From Cyclobacteriaceae bacterium (GTDB lineage: Bacteria; Bacteroidota; Bacteroidia; Cytophagales; Cyclobacteriaceae), in contig JANQOR010000006.1 of the NCBI GenBank assembly GCA_028285685.1, forward strand, positions 53,437 through 117,436: a DNA stretch of 64,000 nucleotides, read 5' to 3'. A program made the translations under genes and the position numbers. The notes below the pieces were generated by a model. The model had not been told where the DNA came from. It saw nothing but the letters and a program-made list of their open reading frames with translations, and ran no database searches. The stretch's first letter is position 1. Each line of letters starts with the position of its first letter. This document shows positions 1-8,976 of this stretch, piece by piece.

Positions 1-2
1 CC

Positions 3-284
3 AGAACCACTTACAAAGAGATAAACAATAATGTTCCGGCCTTCAGGAAATCAGGTGTGAATTACGGATATGGTTACATGTGGTGGTTGTTTCAAAACAT
101 GGGTGATGATCGGTATAAAAATGCCTACACCGCCTTAGGTGCGATGGGTCAGGCGATCGCTGTTTTTCCCGAGATAGATGTAGTCGTTGCTTACAAAACC
201 AAAGCAGCGTATCGTAGACGTAATAGTGGACAAGTAAGACAAACACTGCTTAGAAAAACGGTCGAAGCGTATGAATTTAAGTAA
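3..284 (+). CDS. C-terminal fragment of a serine hydrolase (beta-lactamase/class C-like)
   Basis: The reading frame is open from the left edge, so only about 93 C-terminal residues are present and the start lies outside the window. The visible part contains GYGYMWW, then a stretch reading GAMGQAIAVFPEIDVVVAY. This is the usual last strand region of penicillin-binding/beta-lactamase (S12-like) serine hydrolases, where a Gly-Gln pair precedes the strand that carries 'P-E-x-D-x-V-V-V'. The catalytic SxxK and Tyr motifs would be upstream and cannot be checked. A GTG at 57 would be an internal codon, not a start. The next gene is convergent, 115 bases away. Confidence 0.6.
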   Translation, partial: RTTYKEINNNVPAFRKSGVNYGYGYMWWLFQNMGDDRYKNAYTALGAMGQAIAVFPEIDVVVAYKTKAAYRRRNSGQVRQTLLRKTVEAYEFK

Positions 285-336
285 AACTTAACTTTCTCCT
301 GAGTAACAAGTTCCGTTTCCTAGTATGGAGAAAGGA

Positions 337-353
337 TGGCCCATCCGGGGCCA
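337..353. terminator. Small GC-rich hairpin between convergent genes
   Basis: TGGCCC (337-342) and GGGCCA (348-353) can pair around a five-base loop. The hairpin sits between the serine hydrolase tail and the convergent T9SS protein gene. There is no T-run on either side, so termination is only a guess from position. Confidence 0.25.
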
Positions 354-399
354 CCCCAATTGATCCGCTAGCCACTCGCTTGCAGAACGCTGCCTTAGG

Positions 400-3300
400 T
401 TATTGCTTTATAAATCTGGATTTAGCCTTAACTTCTCCATTCCGGTCTTTCAGTAACACGAGGTAAATTCCACTCTGTAACGTGCCTACATCAATTCTTC
501 GAACGCTCTTCGAGGAGTGATGCAATATTCCTCGGTTGTCATACACTTCCACGATCTCATCCCTTTGAATTTCCGCTGTGAAGTAGTTAATAACCGGATT
601 TGGGTAAATCTTCAGCAAACTACTTTCATCAATTCCTAGTACTTCATTGATAGTTAGGGATCCGTTAACCAATGTGAACTCATAGTTGTTGTCAGAACCA
701 TCTGTCAAGACAATATCAAATGTCCCCGGGATTGATGAGTCTTCTATGGTTGAAGCCATCGGCGGAATATCCAAATCACTAACATCATCATCATTAACAA
801 AACCAGTATACGAGACTGTCAGTTCAGGAATCGACTCCCCCTCGTTGATCATCTGATCGTCAGCTGTCGCGGTAATGTTTGCCTTCGAAATTGTAAGTGC
901 ACCCTCGACGTAGTCAAAGTCATAGTTGCTGGCGATACCACCAGAAGGGATCAATGAGTAGACACCGGCAAAGCTCGACATATCAGCCTCTGTTGTAACT
1001 ATTGGTGCGGTATCTAGCACAGATGCGTCGTCCCCAGCTACAAATCCTGAATAGGTTAGTGTGAGCTCCGGATTAACTTCGCCATAGATCTTAGCATGGT
1101 CGTGGGCGGTTACCAGTAGCACAGCTTCTTGAACAGTGAGTGTTCCCGCCTCGTAAGTGAAATCGTAGTTATCGTCCGCCCCACCCGATACCATCAAGGA
1201 ATACATACCTACAGAACTTGACGTATTGGCTTCTGTCGAAACTACCGGAGGTGTGTCCAAATCAGAGGCGTCATCTTCATTCAAAAAAGTTGAATAGCTC
1301 ATCGTAAATGTCGGATTGGCCTCACCATAAGTCCTGACCTGATCTGCTGCTGCAACCATTAGCGTTGCTTTTTGGATGGTGAGTGTTCCATCTGCATAGT
1401 CGAAGTTGTAGTTGTTATCGGTCCCACCGGAGCCAACCAAAGAGTACGTCCCGACTGAGCTTGTAACATCGGCCTGCGTCGCAACGACGGGTGATGCATC
1501 CAAATCAGAGGCATCATCTCCATTTACAAACCCTGAATAAGATATCGTAAATGTTGGATTCGCCTCACCGTAAATCTTCATTTGATTATCGACTGTCGCG
1601 CCTAGTGTGAGTTTCTCAATTATGAAGGTCCCATCCACATAAGTGAAAGCATAATTGTCATCGGTTCCATCCTGGGTAACTGCAATCGTATAAGTCCCAG
1701 CATCCACAGCAGTAACTGTTGTAGCTGATCCACTGGGTTCGGAATCAAGTACGGAGGGATTTTCTCCGTTAACAAACCCCTCGTAAGTGTACGTAAGCTC
1801 CGGATCCACTTCACCGTAAACCTTGCTTTTGTCTTCGGCGGTAACGGTAAGAGCTGCCTTCTCTACTACCAAAGTTTGCTCCACGTCAGGGGCAGCATTG
1901 AACTCATCATCACCAGACTGTGAGGCAGTGATAACCGTAGACCCCGCCCTATGAATGGTAATTGTTCGGTCCGAGATGGTGGCAACAGTTTCGTCCGAAC
2001 TTTCGAAACTCAAGGGAAGCGTCGAACTTACAACACTCTCCAGGTCAAAAGGGTCCGAACCGTACGTTTTCTGATCAAACAACTCGAACGTGATTTCCTG
2101 ATCTCCTTTATCGAATTCAAAAGAGTAAATGGACCCTGCATCTTCTAGAAAATCATCTCCATTTTGATTCTCATCTTCATTTTCTGCACAGACGACAATT
2201 TGTCCCCCATACAATGCCACTGCCTCTCCAAAATCGTCATCTTGTTCTCGATCAGAGGCGACCAGCTTTTGAGCCTCATACCAGGTTCCAAATGCGTCTT
2301 TCCTAAAAACATATGCCGCACCTGCTCCATCCAAAAGGTTTTCTCCGTCCACATCATAGTCCTGGCCACTGGCACCAACAAGTGCATAGTTTTCCGAAAT
2401 CGATACGGACTCGCCAAAAAAATCAAATGCCATCCGTGAGCTCGGCACCAACTTGGTCACCTCTCCCCATTCATCCTCACCGCCCTGGTCCTTTTGAAAA
2501 ATATAGGCGGCTCCGGCATTTTCAGCAAAATTGTCACCATTTCCATCGACATCATTATTGTATGCTCCCACAAGCGCAAAGTCAGCAGCTATCGAAACAC
2601 TTATCCCAAACCAGTCTTCACTTAGTCCATCAGATGCTTCAAGCACGGCTACTTCTCCCCAGCTGTCGGCTCCACCCATATCTTTTCTGAAAACATAGGC
2701 TCCACCCCTTTGAGCATTTTTCCTATGAGCCCCTATTAATACATGGTCTCCTGAAATTGCTGCAGCAATGCCAAACCTACTATCCGAACTCCGGTCAGAA
2801 GCCACAATTTTCTTAGTTTGATTCCAGGTCTGGGTATTCGGGTCTCGTTCAAAAATGTACGCGGACCCAGCATCGTCACCACCATCTTCTTCGTCGTCAT
2901 CTTCACTCATCGCTCCCACCACTGCATAGTTCTCCGAGATTCCAACCGAGCTACCGAAAAAGTCATCTTCTGATCTATCCGATGCGACAAGTTTTTGGAC
3001 CTCTAGCCAGGTATCCGACGCGTCACGCTCGAAGATGTACGCAGCTCCGGCTGATGATTTGTTATTATCGCCGTTTTCATCAGTATCTTGTCCGCTAGCG
3101 GAGACGATTGCCAAATTCCCATCAATTGAGACATTCGCACCAAAGAAGTCATTGGATTCACGATCAGAGGCTACGATTTTTTGGAGCTGTGTCCAATTTC
3201 CCTGGCTGTCTTTTTTAAATATATACGCAGCGCCTGCACTAGTCGCAGAATTGCTGGAACTCTCATCAAAGTCTTGACCACGTGCACCTACAATGGCATA

Positions 3301-4203
3301 ATCACCGGAAATTGCGACTGAAGATCCAAACGAATCATCTGCGACTCGATCCTGGCTTACGATCTTAAGGTGCTCTTCAAAACCAGCTGGATTATCGTTT
3401 ACAACCGTAGATTTGACGACAAGACGAGCTCCTGCAAGACTATCACATCCAAACACAGAAGTCAAGGTATCTATAAAAACACCGGCTTCCTTTCGATAGA
3501 CTCCCTGAATGAGTGCACTGTCCCCTTGGAAAATCTCTATCTGCAGTGCTTGAAGGAAGTGTGAGTGAACTTTGATTTCAAAAAGCTCAAGCACGAAAAA
3601 TTCCGTATCTAACGTGTCAAATATCTGTGTATTCTCAGTGTAGTACATCTCTCTAAAGAGTATACTATCGCCCTCGCATGTATTCATATCATTGATTCCC
3701 ATGGAATTATCGATGACTGCAACGGCATCAATTTCATTCCATCCCTCTACGTCCGGACTGTTCAGAGCTATTCGCACTTCTGAAACCGCAAATGTGGTCG
3801 TCTCGAATTCGATCTTGAATATTCGGGCTTCCTTTGGCTGAGCAAAAGCCGAATCTGACCAAACAATTTCCCAAAGATCTGTGGCGGGATTCTTGACATA
3901 GACCGTATCAACAGCCCCTGGATTATATGTCTCATAAATCCAAATACCGTCGATCTTGGTAGCATTTTCGAAGTACAACTCTATAAACTCCCTGTCGCTG
4001 TCAGTCGTCCTGCTTGCCCAGGCTTGTGAATTGTCAGAATGCTGCGGATAGACGGTGGGGAAACCAAGGGCCTTGTCGGAGGACCATGACCCGGAACTCC
4101 ACTGCGAGCTAAACCCAGAAACTGAATCGGCAAAATTCAGAATCTGGGCTTGACAAATAGTGATTGAAAAGATCAGTAGTGACAACAAGATGTAGTTTTT
4201 CAT
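400..4203 (-). CDS. Secreted T9SS cargo: discoidin-like domain, seven FG-GAP-type repeats, five MBG repeats, type A sorting tail
   Basis: A 1267-residue secreted protein. Residues 1-19 are a signal peptide ending at CQAQ. Residues about 20-170 look like a discoidin-type beta-sandwich (WNEIDAV near its end). About 275-690 hold seven repeats of roughly 55-60 residues, each with an SDR..DDxFG motif followed by 'SxxYAxVGA' and 'GAAYIF'. Seven copies fit one seven-bladed integrin-alpha-like propeller. A Big-like linker follows, then five 80-residue MBG_2 repeats (YGE.NP.....YSGFVNGDD) at about 790-1187. The last 80 residues contain KIYPNP and end KSRFIKQ, a type IX secretion type A sorting domain. 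It is probably exported and anchored on the surface or released, in an adhesive or structural role. No enzymatic motif was seen. It is monocistronic, with about 120 bases upstream. Confidence 0.85.
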   Translation of the reverse strand: MKNYILLSLLIFSITICQAQILNFADSVSGFSSQWSSGSWSSDKALGFPTVYPQHSDNSQAWASRTTDSDREFIELYFENATKIDGIWIYETYNPGAVDTVYVKNPATDLWEIVWSDSAFAQPKEARIFKIEFETTTFAVSEVRIALNSPDVEGWNEIDAVAVIDNSMGINDMNTCEGDSILFREMYYTENTQIFDTLDTEFFVLELFEIKVHSHFLQALQIEIFQGDSALIQGVYRKEAGVFIDTLTSVFGCDSLAGARLVVKSTVVNDNPAGFEEHLKIVSQDRVADDSFGSSVAISGDYAIVGARGQDFDESSSNSATSAGAAYIFKKDSQGNWTQLQKIVASDRESNDFFGANVSIDGNLAIVSASGQDTDENGDNNKSSAGAAYIFERDASDTWLEVQKLVASDRSEDDFFGSSVGISENYAVVGAMSEDDDEEDGGDDAGSAYIFERDPNTQTWNQTKKIVASDRSSDSRFGIAAAISGDHVLIGAHRKNAQRGGAYVFRKDMGGADSWGEVAVLEASDGLSEDWFGISVSIAADFALVGAYNNDVDGNGDNFAENAGAAYIFQKDQGGEDEWGEVTKLVPSSRMAFDFFGESVSISENYALVGASGQDYDVDGENLLDGAGAAYVFRKDAFGTWYEAQKLVASDREQDDDFGEAVALYGGQIVVCAENEDENQNGDDFLEDAGSIYSFEFDKGDQEITFELFDQKTYGSDPFDLESVVSSTLPLSFESSDETVATISDRTITIHRAGSTVITASQSGDDEFNAAPDVEQTLVVEKAALTVTAEDKSKVYGEVDPELTYTYEGFVNGENPSVLDSEPSGSATTVTAVDAGTYTIAVTQDGTDDNYAFTYVDGTFIIEKLTLGATVDNQMKIYGEANPTFTISYSGFVNGDDASDLDASPVVATQADVTSSVGTYSLVGSGGTDNNYNFDYADGTLTIQKATLMVAAADQVRTYGEANPTFTMSYSTFLNEDDASDLDTPPVVSTEANTSSSVGMYSLMVSGGADDNYDFTYEAGTLTVQEAVLLVTAHDHAKIYGEVNPELTLTYSGFVAGDDASVLDTAPIVTTEADMSSFAGVYSLIPSGGIASNYDFDYVEGALTISKANITATADDQMINEGESIPELTVSYTGFVNDDDVSDLDIPPMASTIEDSSIPGTFDIVLTDGSDNNYEFTLVNGSLTINEVLGIDESSLLKIYPNPVINYFTAEIQRDEIVEVYDNRGILHHSSKSVRRIDVGTLQSGIYLVLLKDRNGEVKAKSRFIKQ
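642..1860 (-). repeat. Five in-frame 240-base tandem repeats encoding MBG domains
   Basis: The MBG part of the T9SS protein is built from five units in an exact 80-codon register. Matching segments recur near 781, 1021, 1261, 1501 and 1741, for example AAATCAGAGGC.TCATC at about 1260 and again about 1500. Units 2 and 3 are the most alike at DNA level, which suggests recent duplication. Such arrays can expand or contract by recombination. Confidence 0.75.
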
Positions 4204-4253
4204 GGCAGCTAAATTTTAGTCCTAAGCTACCTGTAGCTAGTAGTCAACTCAAT

Positions 4254-4275
4254 TTTTAGGGATGAACGCCTAAAA
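4254..4275 (-). terminator. AT-rich hairpin downstream of the kinase/LytTR operon
   Basis: TTTTAGG (4254-4260) pairs with CCTAAAA (4269-4275). It lies 50 bases after the stop of the LytTR regulator and before the T9SS gene. The stem is AU-rich and has no long T-run, so it is a weak candidate. It could equally be an operator for the downstream gene. Confidence 0.25.
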
Positions 4276-4323
4276 TATGTGTGTGAGGGTTCAAAAAATG
4301 ATGATTAAGACAATTCTGTGTTT

Positions 4324-5064
4324 TTATTGCATTTTTCTCACCTGAGACAAGAGTTCGTCCCGGTAACTTTTTCCAAGGGGAATCTTTTGGGAATCGATGT
4401 AGATGTTTTGGTTGTTAATAGCTTCAATGCTGTCAAGATTTACTACGAATGAACGATGGCTTCTGAAGAATTTATCCTTGGGAAGTTGGTCATGAAGATC
4501 TTTCAAAGGCATTCTGACTAAGTGCTTTTTTCCACCCTCCTCGTGTATTGTGGTATAATTTCCATCTGGCGACAACCAATGAATGTTCTGTATTTTGACC
4601 TTCACGTATAAATGTCCTTCCTTAATGAAGAGTGAGTCCTTTATAATCAAATCTTCATCAATTGACGTTTGATCTTCCTCAGCTGAGCGGTCATGAGAGA
4701 AATTAGCCAATGCCAATTCAATTGCAGAAAAAAGGTCCTTCTGCTCAAATGGCTTTATGAGATATCCATTTGGATGAAGTTCGGCTGCCTTCCCAATGGT
4801 TGATTTGTCGGAATGTGATGTACAAAAAATGAAGGGGATCTTGTGATTCTCGACAATATCACGTCCCAGCTCCAATCCTAACTGCTGAGTCCCCAACGTG
4901 ATGTCCAACATTGCAATGTCGGGCATGGTTGCTGCAATCAATCGCTTCGCCTCCTGTGGATCCGCGGTGACGCCAACTACCTCATATCCAAGATCTTCGA
5001 GCATCGCACGCATATCCTCGGCAATGATCAATTCATCTTCAACGATCAGGATTTTCACCTTCAT
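4324..5064 (-). CDS. Response regulator, REC-LytTR
   Basis: A 246-residue two-component regulator. The receiver domain (about 3-125) has the acidic pair E9-D10, phospho-acceptor D54 in MLDITLG, and the conserved Lys in GYLIKPFEQKDLF. Residues about 145-245 form a LytTR DNA-binding domain (YVKVKIQNIHWLSPDGNYTTI, then FFRSHRSFVVNLDSIEAI). LytTR domains bind paired direct repeats upstream of target promoters. The start overlaps the stop of the upstream histidine kinase by four bases (ATGA), so the two are translationally coupled and almost certainly cognate. Target genes are not evident from the sequence. Confidence 0.92.
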   Translation of the reverse strand: MKVKILIVEDELIIAEDMRAMLEDLGYEVVGVTADPQEAKRLIAATMPDIAMLDITLGTQQLGLELGRDIVENHKIPFIFCTSHSDKSTIGKAAELHPNGYLIKPFEQKDLFSAIELALANFSHDRSAEEDQTSIDEDLIIKDSLFIKEGHLYVKVKIQNIHWLSPDGNYTTIHEEGGKKHLVRMPLKDLHDQLPKDKFFRSHRSFVVNLDSIEAINNQNIYIDSQKIPLGKSYRDELLSQVRKMQ

Positions 5065-6947
5065 AGCTGTGTTGTCATTTTGAGGTCACTAAAGATAATT
5101 GAAAATCGAGTTCCGTTTTCTACCCTGTAGGAAATGCTTCCCCTGAGCTGTTTTGTCAAAATATTTACCAGCTTTAAGCCAAGTGACTTGACTTTATCAA
5201 AGTTGATATCTCGGGGAATTCCCTTACCATTGTCCTCCACATCCAGGCGCAGTTTTCCGTCATCAATCCGATCCAACTCAATCCGTATTTTCCCCTTATC
5301 AGCCTCCTCGAAAGCATACTTGTAGGCATTGGAAACCAGTTCGTTGAGGATCAGTCCAACCGGAATGGCCGTGTCAATATCCAGTTTTATGTCATTGGCA
5401 GAAATCTCATTAGTAACTTGCAGGTCATTTCTTTTGTAAACCCTGGCCAGTTGTTCAACCAGGTTTTGAATGTAATCTTGAAAGTCAATTTCAGAGATGT
5501 TTTCGGTCTGATACAACTTTTGATGAATCAGCGACATGGCCTTTACACGGCTTTGTCCTTCCTGGATCACCTCTTGCATTTTCTCGTCCGTCGACTCCCG
5601 CGACTGCATGTTTAGCAAACTTGAAATCACCTGGAGGTTGTTTTTTACACGATGGTGAATCTCTTTCAAGAGCGACTCTTTCTCTTCCAGCGATTCCTGT
5701 ATTGTTCTGTTCTTTAGTTCAATTACTTCTTTCTGATCTTGGGCCTCCATTTGCAAGGTTTCGACCATACGATATGACCTTGCAAATCGCTGGGCAAGCG
5801 CAAAAGAAAAGACCAAGAATGCGAATACGTTGACTACTTGCGGAAATAAAGGAATAGCTGGAATGAAGTGAAAATACACGAGGTAATTGATGGCATAACC
5901 AGCCAAAATGGAGACAAACCCAAAAAACACAATCAAAGATTCCTGCCTTTTTGCGATAACAGCTTTGATCAGTGCATAGAGAATAAACAGTGAGTATGGA
6001 AATGCGACTAACGGATGAACGTTCATCGTGTACGTGAAGATCATCGCTGGAGCAAAGAGAACTAATAGTACCTGCAGCAGACTAAAAACAGCATAGGCGA
6101 TGGCGATTTTACTGTATTTGTCCCAAAACATTCGGTCAAAAAATAGGACGAAAGCAGTGGTACAGCAAAAGATACTGACGTACTCGACACGGGTTCCCTG
6201 CAACCAGGTAAGAGAAGGAAAAACCTGATTCAACAGGAGCAGACCCCACCTACCTACCATCACCGAAAAGAAAATAGCAAATAGTGCAAAAAAGAGAATC
6301 TCCGGCTCTCTTCTCCAAAAAAGAAACATTCCGAGGAAGAAGCACCCGATTATAAACATACTGCCGATAGCGAATGAATCCGTAAGCATTTGACTGTCTC
6401 TTTGACTAAACAGAAAATCTCGGTCGCCAAGGATTATCTCATTCGAATTGCCTCCTTTTCTATGGTCAAAATTTGATATCTGTAAAATGAGCTCGTTCTC
6501 GTCTTCTTCTAGCTCAAGTGAAATGGTTTGAGGATAACCGCCTGCCACATATTCCTCTCGACTGCAGGCAACAATACCACTTCTTCCAATTTCCTCGCCG
6601 TTGAGAATGAGTCGGTACGAAGAATAGACCTTAAAAATTCGTATTGCAAGATCATCGTATGCTTGATCAGGTTTAATTGTGATTCTAAATGTTGCCGTGC
6701 CGAATGCAGGCAGCAGTTCTCCCTTTGTCTGTTCATCATTCCAAAGTGCCGGCAATGTTATATAGGCAGGCTTTGCCTTTCTGTCTGATTGTTCAGTGAA
6801 AAGTGTATCCCAGTAAAACTCCCATTCTCCATTTAGCTGAATTTCTCTTTCCCCCTTATAAATCAGTATTCCCTCGGCGACCTGAGCAGGACTTGTAAGG
6901 ACCGAAAAAAATAAAAGGATCGTTAGGTGCCAAACCAACGGCTTCAT
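5061..6947 (-). CDS. 7TMR-DISM membrane sensor histidine kinase (HisKA_2 type)
   Basis: A 628-residue membrane kinase. A signal peptide (1-21) is followed by an extracellular jelly-roll 7TMR-DISMED2-like domain (about 30-185, ELNGEWEFYWD, LILNGEEIGRSG). Seven hydrophobic segments (about 190-390) and a coiled coil follow. The HisKA_2 dimerisation helix contains EIHHRVKNNLQVISSLL with phospho-acceptor H432. The ATPase domain has NELVSNAYKYAF (N-box) and VEDNGKGIP (G1-box). 7TMR-DISM sensors are thought to detect carbohydrate-like or envelope signals, but the ligand here is unknown. It is the first gene of a two-gene operon with the LytTR regulator at 4324. HisKA_2 kinases more often pair with other outputs, so the LytTR partner is a point of interest. 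Confidence 0.9.
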   Translation of the reverse strand: MKPLVWHLTILLFFSVLTSPAQVAEGILIYKGEREIQLNGEWEFYWDTLFTEQSDRKAKPAYITLPALWNDEQTKGELLPAFGTATFRITIKPDQAYDDLAIRIFKVYSSYRLILNGEEIGRSGIVACSREEYVAGGYPQTISLELEEDENELILQISNFDHRKGGNSNEIILGDRDFLFSQRDSQMLTDSFAIGSMFIIGCFFLGMFLFWRREPEILFFALFAIFFSVMVGRWGLLLLNQVFPSLTWLQGTRVEYVSIFCCTTAFVLFFDRMFWDKYSKIAIAYAVFSLLQVLLVLFAPAMIFTYTMNVHPLVAFPYSLFILYALIKAVIAKRQESLIVFFGFVSILAGYAINYLVYFHFIPAIPLFPQVVNVFAFLVFSFALAQRFARSYRMVETLQMEAQDQKEVIELKNRTIQESLEEKESLLKEIHHRVKNNLQVISSLLNMQSRESTDEKMQEVIQEGQSRVKAMSLIHQKLYQTENISEIDFQDYIQNLVEQLARVYKRNDLQVTNEISANDIKLDIDTAIPVGLILNELVSNAYKYAFEEADKGKIRIELDRIDDGKLRLDVEDNGKGIPRDINFDKVKSLGLKLVNILTKQLRGSISYRVENGTRFSIIFSDLKMTTQL

Positions 6948-7083
6948 AAACAGGTGAGTTAGAATGGTTCAACGGAAGTTAAATCGCTTTGGCGACTAAT
7001 CAAAAGACTGACATAATCAAGCGCATTGAATAATCAGATCGTACTCAAAAACAATCCATTCAATTCCTTTTTGCGTAAGAGAT

Positions 7084-8001
7084 ATGGAATTGTATTTCAT
7101 GGACAGGGAGCTAACTGACACGGAAAAAGAGAAAACAAAGAAAAAATCTCACCATAGGCGCAATCAGCCCAACGGGTTTATTAGTATATCCTATCGATTT
7201 ATCATCACCCGTGCTTTTATCGTAGTATTTCTACTCTTACCTTCTATCATCAGAAATTGGACCGTTACTGGTGATACTCCAAAAGGTAGACACGAGAGTC
7301 GTGGCTTTGCACCAAACCCCGATGAACATTCAGATCCGGTAATACAAATCTATGCTGCCAGAACCTGGGGTCTAAAAGGAATGTTCGCAGTGCATTCCTG
7401 GATTGCGATGAAACGCAAAGACGCCAAAAATTATGAGGTGTGTCAGGTCATCGGCTGGAAAAAGGGTTTTGATGGCAATGTCCTTTTTCGTGAAAGTATG
7501 GTTCCCGATCAGACCTGGCACGGAAATGAACCCAAACTGATCCTGGATTTACGCGGAGATCAGGTGGAATCGATCATAGATAAAGTAGATGCTGCTATAC
7601 AGGAGTACCCCTGGTCAAAAGAGTACGAGGTTTTTCCTGGGCCCAACAGCAACACCTTCGTGGCCTGGATCGGGTTGAAAGTCCCGGAACTAGGTCTTGA
7701 CCTGCCCTCTACCGCAATAGGTAAAGATTGGAGGCCTTTGAAACAGTCGCTTGGCCCGTCCGCCAGTGGTACCGGGGTTCAGGCATCCTTATTCGGGCTC
7801 CTTGGATCTAGCATTGGTTTCGAGGAAGGATTGGAACTGAATGTATTGGGTCTCAACGTGGAGTTTGATTTGTTTGACCTTTCACTTGAAATTCCACTTT
7901 TTGGAAGATTCGGTAAGTGGTATTTGCTGTGCTACCTGGCAATCTGGTTGTCTCTAAAAATGTGGATAAGGAAAAAAGAGCTAGGATACGTTTATATCTA
8001 G
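7084..8001 (+). CDS. DUF3750-like membrane-associated protein
   Basis: A 305-residue protein of unknown function. The N-terminus is highly charged (7-30), followed by one hydrophobic helix at about 42-60 (RAFIVVFLLLPSII). The central part reads IQIYAARTWGLKGMFAVHSW, then DLRGDQVESIIDKVDAAIQEYPW and GPNSNTFVAW, which resembles the DUF3750 family. A Gly/Ser-rich segment and a second hydrophobic helix (about 278-293) follow. A second ATG lies five codons in and could be the true start. The conserved His, Asn and Trp residues hint at an enzyme, but no reaction is known. It is divergent from the sensor kinase (136 bases between starts) and converges on the DUF6268 gene. Confidence 0.6.
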   Translation: MELYFMDRELTDTEKEKTKKKSHHRRNQPNGFISISYRFIITRAFIVVFLLLPSIIRNWTVTGDTPKGRHESRGFAPNPDEHSDPVIQIYAARTWGLKGMFAVHSWIAMKRKDAKNYEVCQVIGWKKGFDGNVLFRESMVPDQTWHGNEPKLILDLRGDQVESIIDKVDAAIQEYPWSKEYEVFPGPNSNTFVAWIGLKVPELGLDLPSTAIGKDWRPLKQSLGPSASGTGVQASLFGLLGSSIGFEEGLELNVLGLNVEFDLFDLSLEIPLFGRFGKWYLLCYLAIWLSLKMWIRKKELGYVYI

Positions 8002-8017
8002 CGCAAATTCAAACATA

Positions 8018-8896
8018 TCAAATCTTCAACCGAACTCCTGTGGTGAAATGGAGCACCTTTTTCTTGGTGAACGATAGAATGGTTCTACGATTTGCCCTGA
8101 GCTGAATTCTGCTGCGGATGGAATGTGTGGTGTTCAAATACATCTCAATGTTATGCGTGATCTTATATTCATACCTCAATCCCACCAGAAGCAAATTCAT
8201 ACGAATCCTCTCAGCGAATCGCTCATCATTAACCAGGAGTCCTTCTTGTAAATTAGAAGTAAAGCCATCGAGCTGGGCAAGAAATTTAAGCCGAACTCGC
8301 TCCGAAGCATGAAACTGCAAATTGGTCGTGGGAACCCCAAAATTGTAAGACCACTTGGGATGAAATTTCTTATAAAAACTAATGAATGGAATGGGGAAGA
8401 CCACACCACTAGTATTTGAATAAGCCACACCGAAAATAACTCTATAGGGCTTTTTTACATCCTCAGCGGCTTTTTTATCCTTGATTAAGACCATCGTTCC
8501 CGAGATAAACGTATCATCGAACAAGAACTCATTCGTTTCAAGGTTAGAGCTAAAACCCGGAACCAATCGAGCAGCAAACCGCCAATTGTCATCAATCTTG
8601 TATGTATACGTCAGATTCACGTCAAGCAAGCGGAATTCATCCGTCTTACTTTGATCGAATTGCATGATCTGATCGTCAAAATTCAGGTCAATGGCACTAT
8701 ACTCCATCCCAAAAAAGAAGTAAGTATCCTTCTTTAGCTTGACAGGGTAGTTGAACGCGACTCTCTTTCTGTTAAAATCAAAGTCTGACCCAATACCCGG
8801 GACACTGGTGTACTCCACGCGTACAATATCAACCAATTGTGCATTGACAGAGAATGCGAGTAAAAGCAAACAGAAGGCACATAAAATGGACCGCAT
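8018..8896 (-). CDS. DUF6268-type outer-membrane beta-barrel protein
   Basis: A 292-residue exported protein. The signal peptide (1-19) ends at VNAQ. The mature part is a series of alternating amphipathic strands (FNRKRVAFNYPVKL, TYFFFGMEYSAIDLNF, LRYEYKITHNIEMYLNTTHS) ending in an aromatic/basic strand, VLHFTTGVRLKI. This is the pattern of a small outer-membrane barrel, and the opening VEYTSVPGIG fits DUF6268 of Bacteroidota. The substrate and role are unknown. It lies 80 bases downstream of the FtsX-like permease on the same strand, so read-through is possible but not shown. Confidence 0.65.
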   Translation of the reverse strand: MRSILCAFCLLLLAFSVNAQLVDIVRVEYTSVPGIGSDFDFNRKRVAFNYPVKLKKDTYFFFGMEYSAIDLNFDDQIMQFDQSKTDEFRLLDVNLTYTYKIDDNWRFAARLVPGFSSNLETNEFLFDDTFISGTMVLIKDKKAAEDVKKPYRVIFGVAYSNTSGVVFPIPFISFYKKFHPKWSYNFGVPTTNLQFHASERVRLKFLAQLDGFTSNLQEGLLVNDERFAERIRMNLLLVGLRYEYKITHNIEMYLNTTHSIRSRIQLRANRRTILSFTKKKVLHFTTGVRLKI

Positions 8897-8976
8897 GAGT
8901 GTTAGGCAAGACGTAAACTTCGTTTATTTCTGCCAAACGGCTCCCACTTGTTAGATCAATTAAGGATAATTCACGA

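Noticed and set aside
2313-2690. 125-codon open frame opposite the T9SS protein gene
   Set aside because: His/Pro/Gln-rich shadow of the repeat region, no signal of real coding.
7917-8105. 62-codon frame across the DUF3750/DUF6268 junction
   Set aside because: Overlaps two real genes and shows no protein-like pattern.
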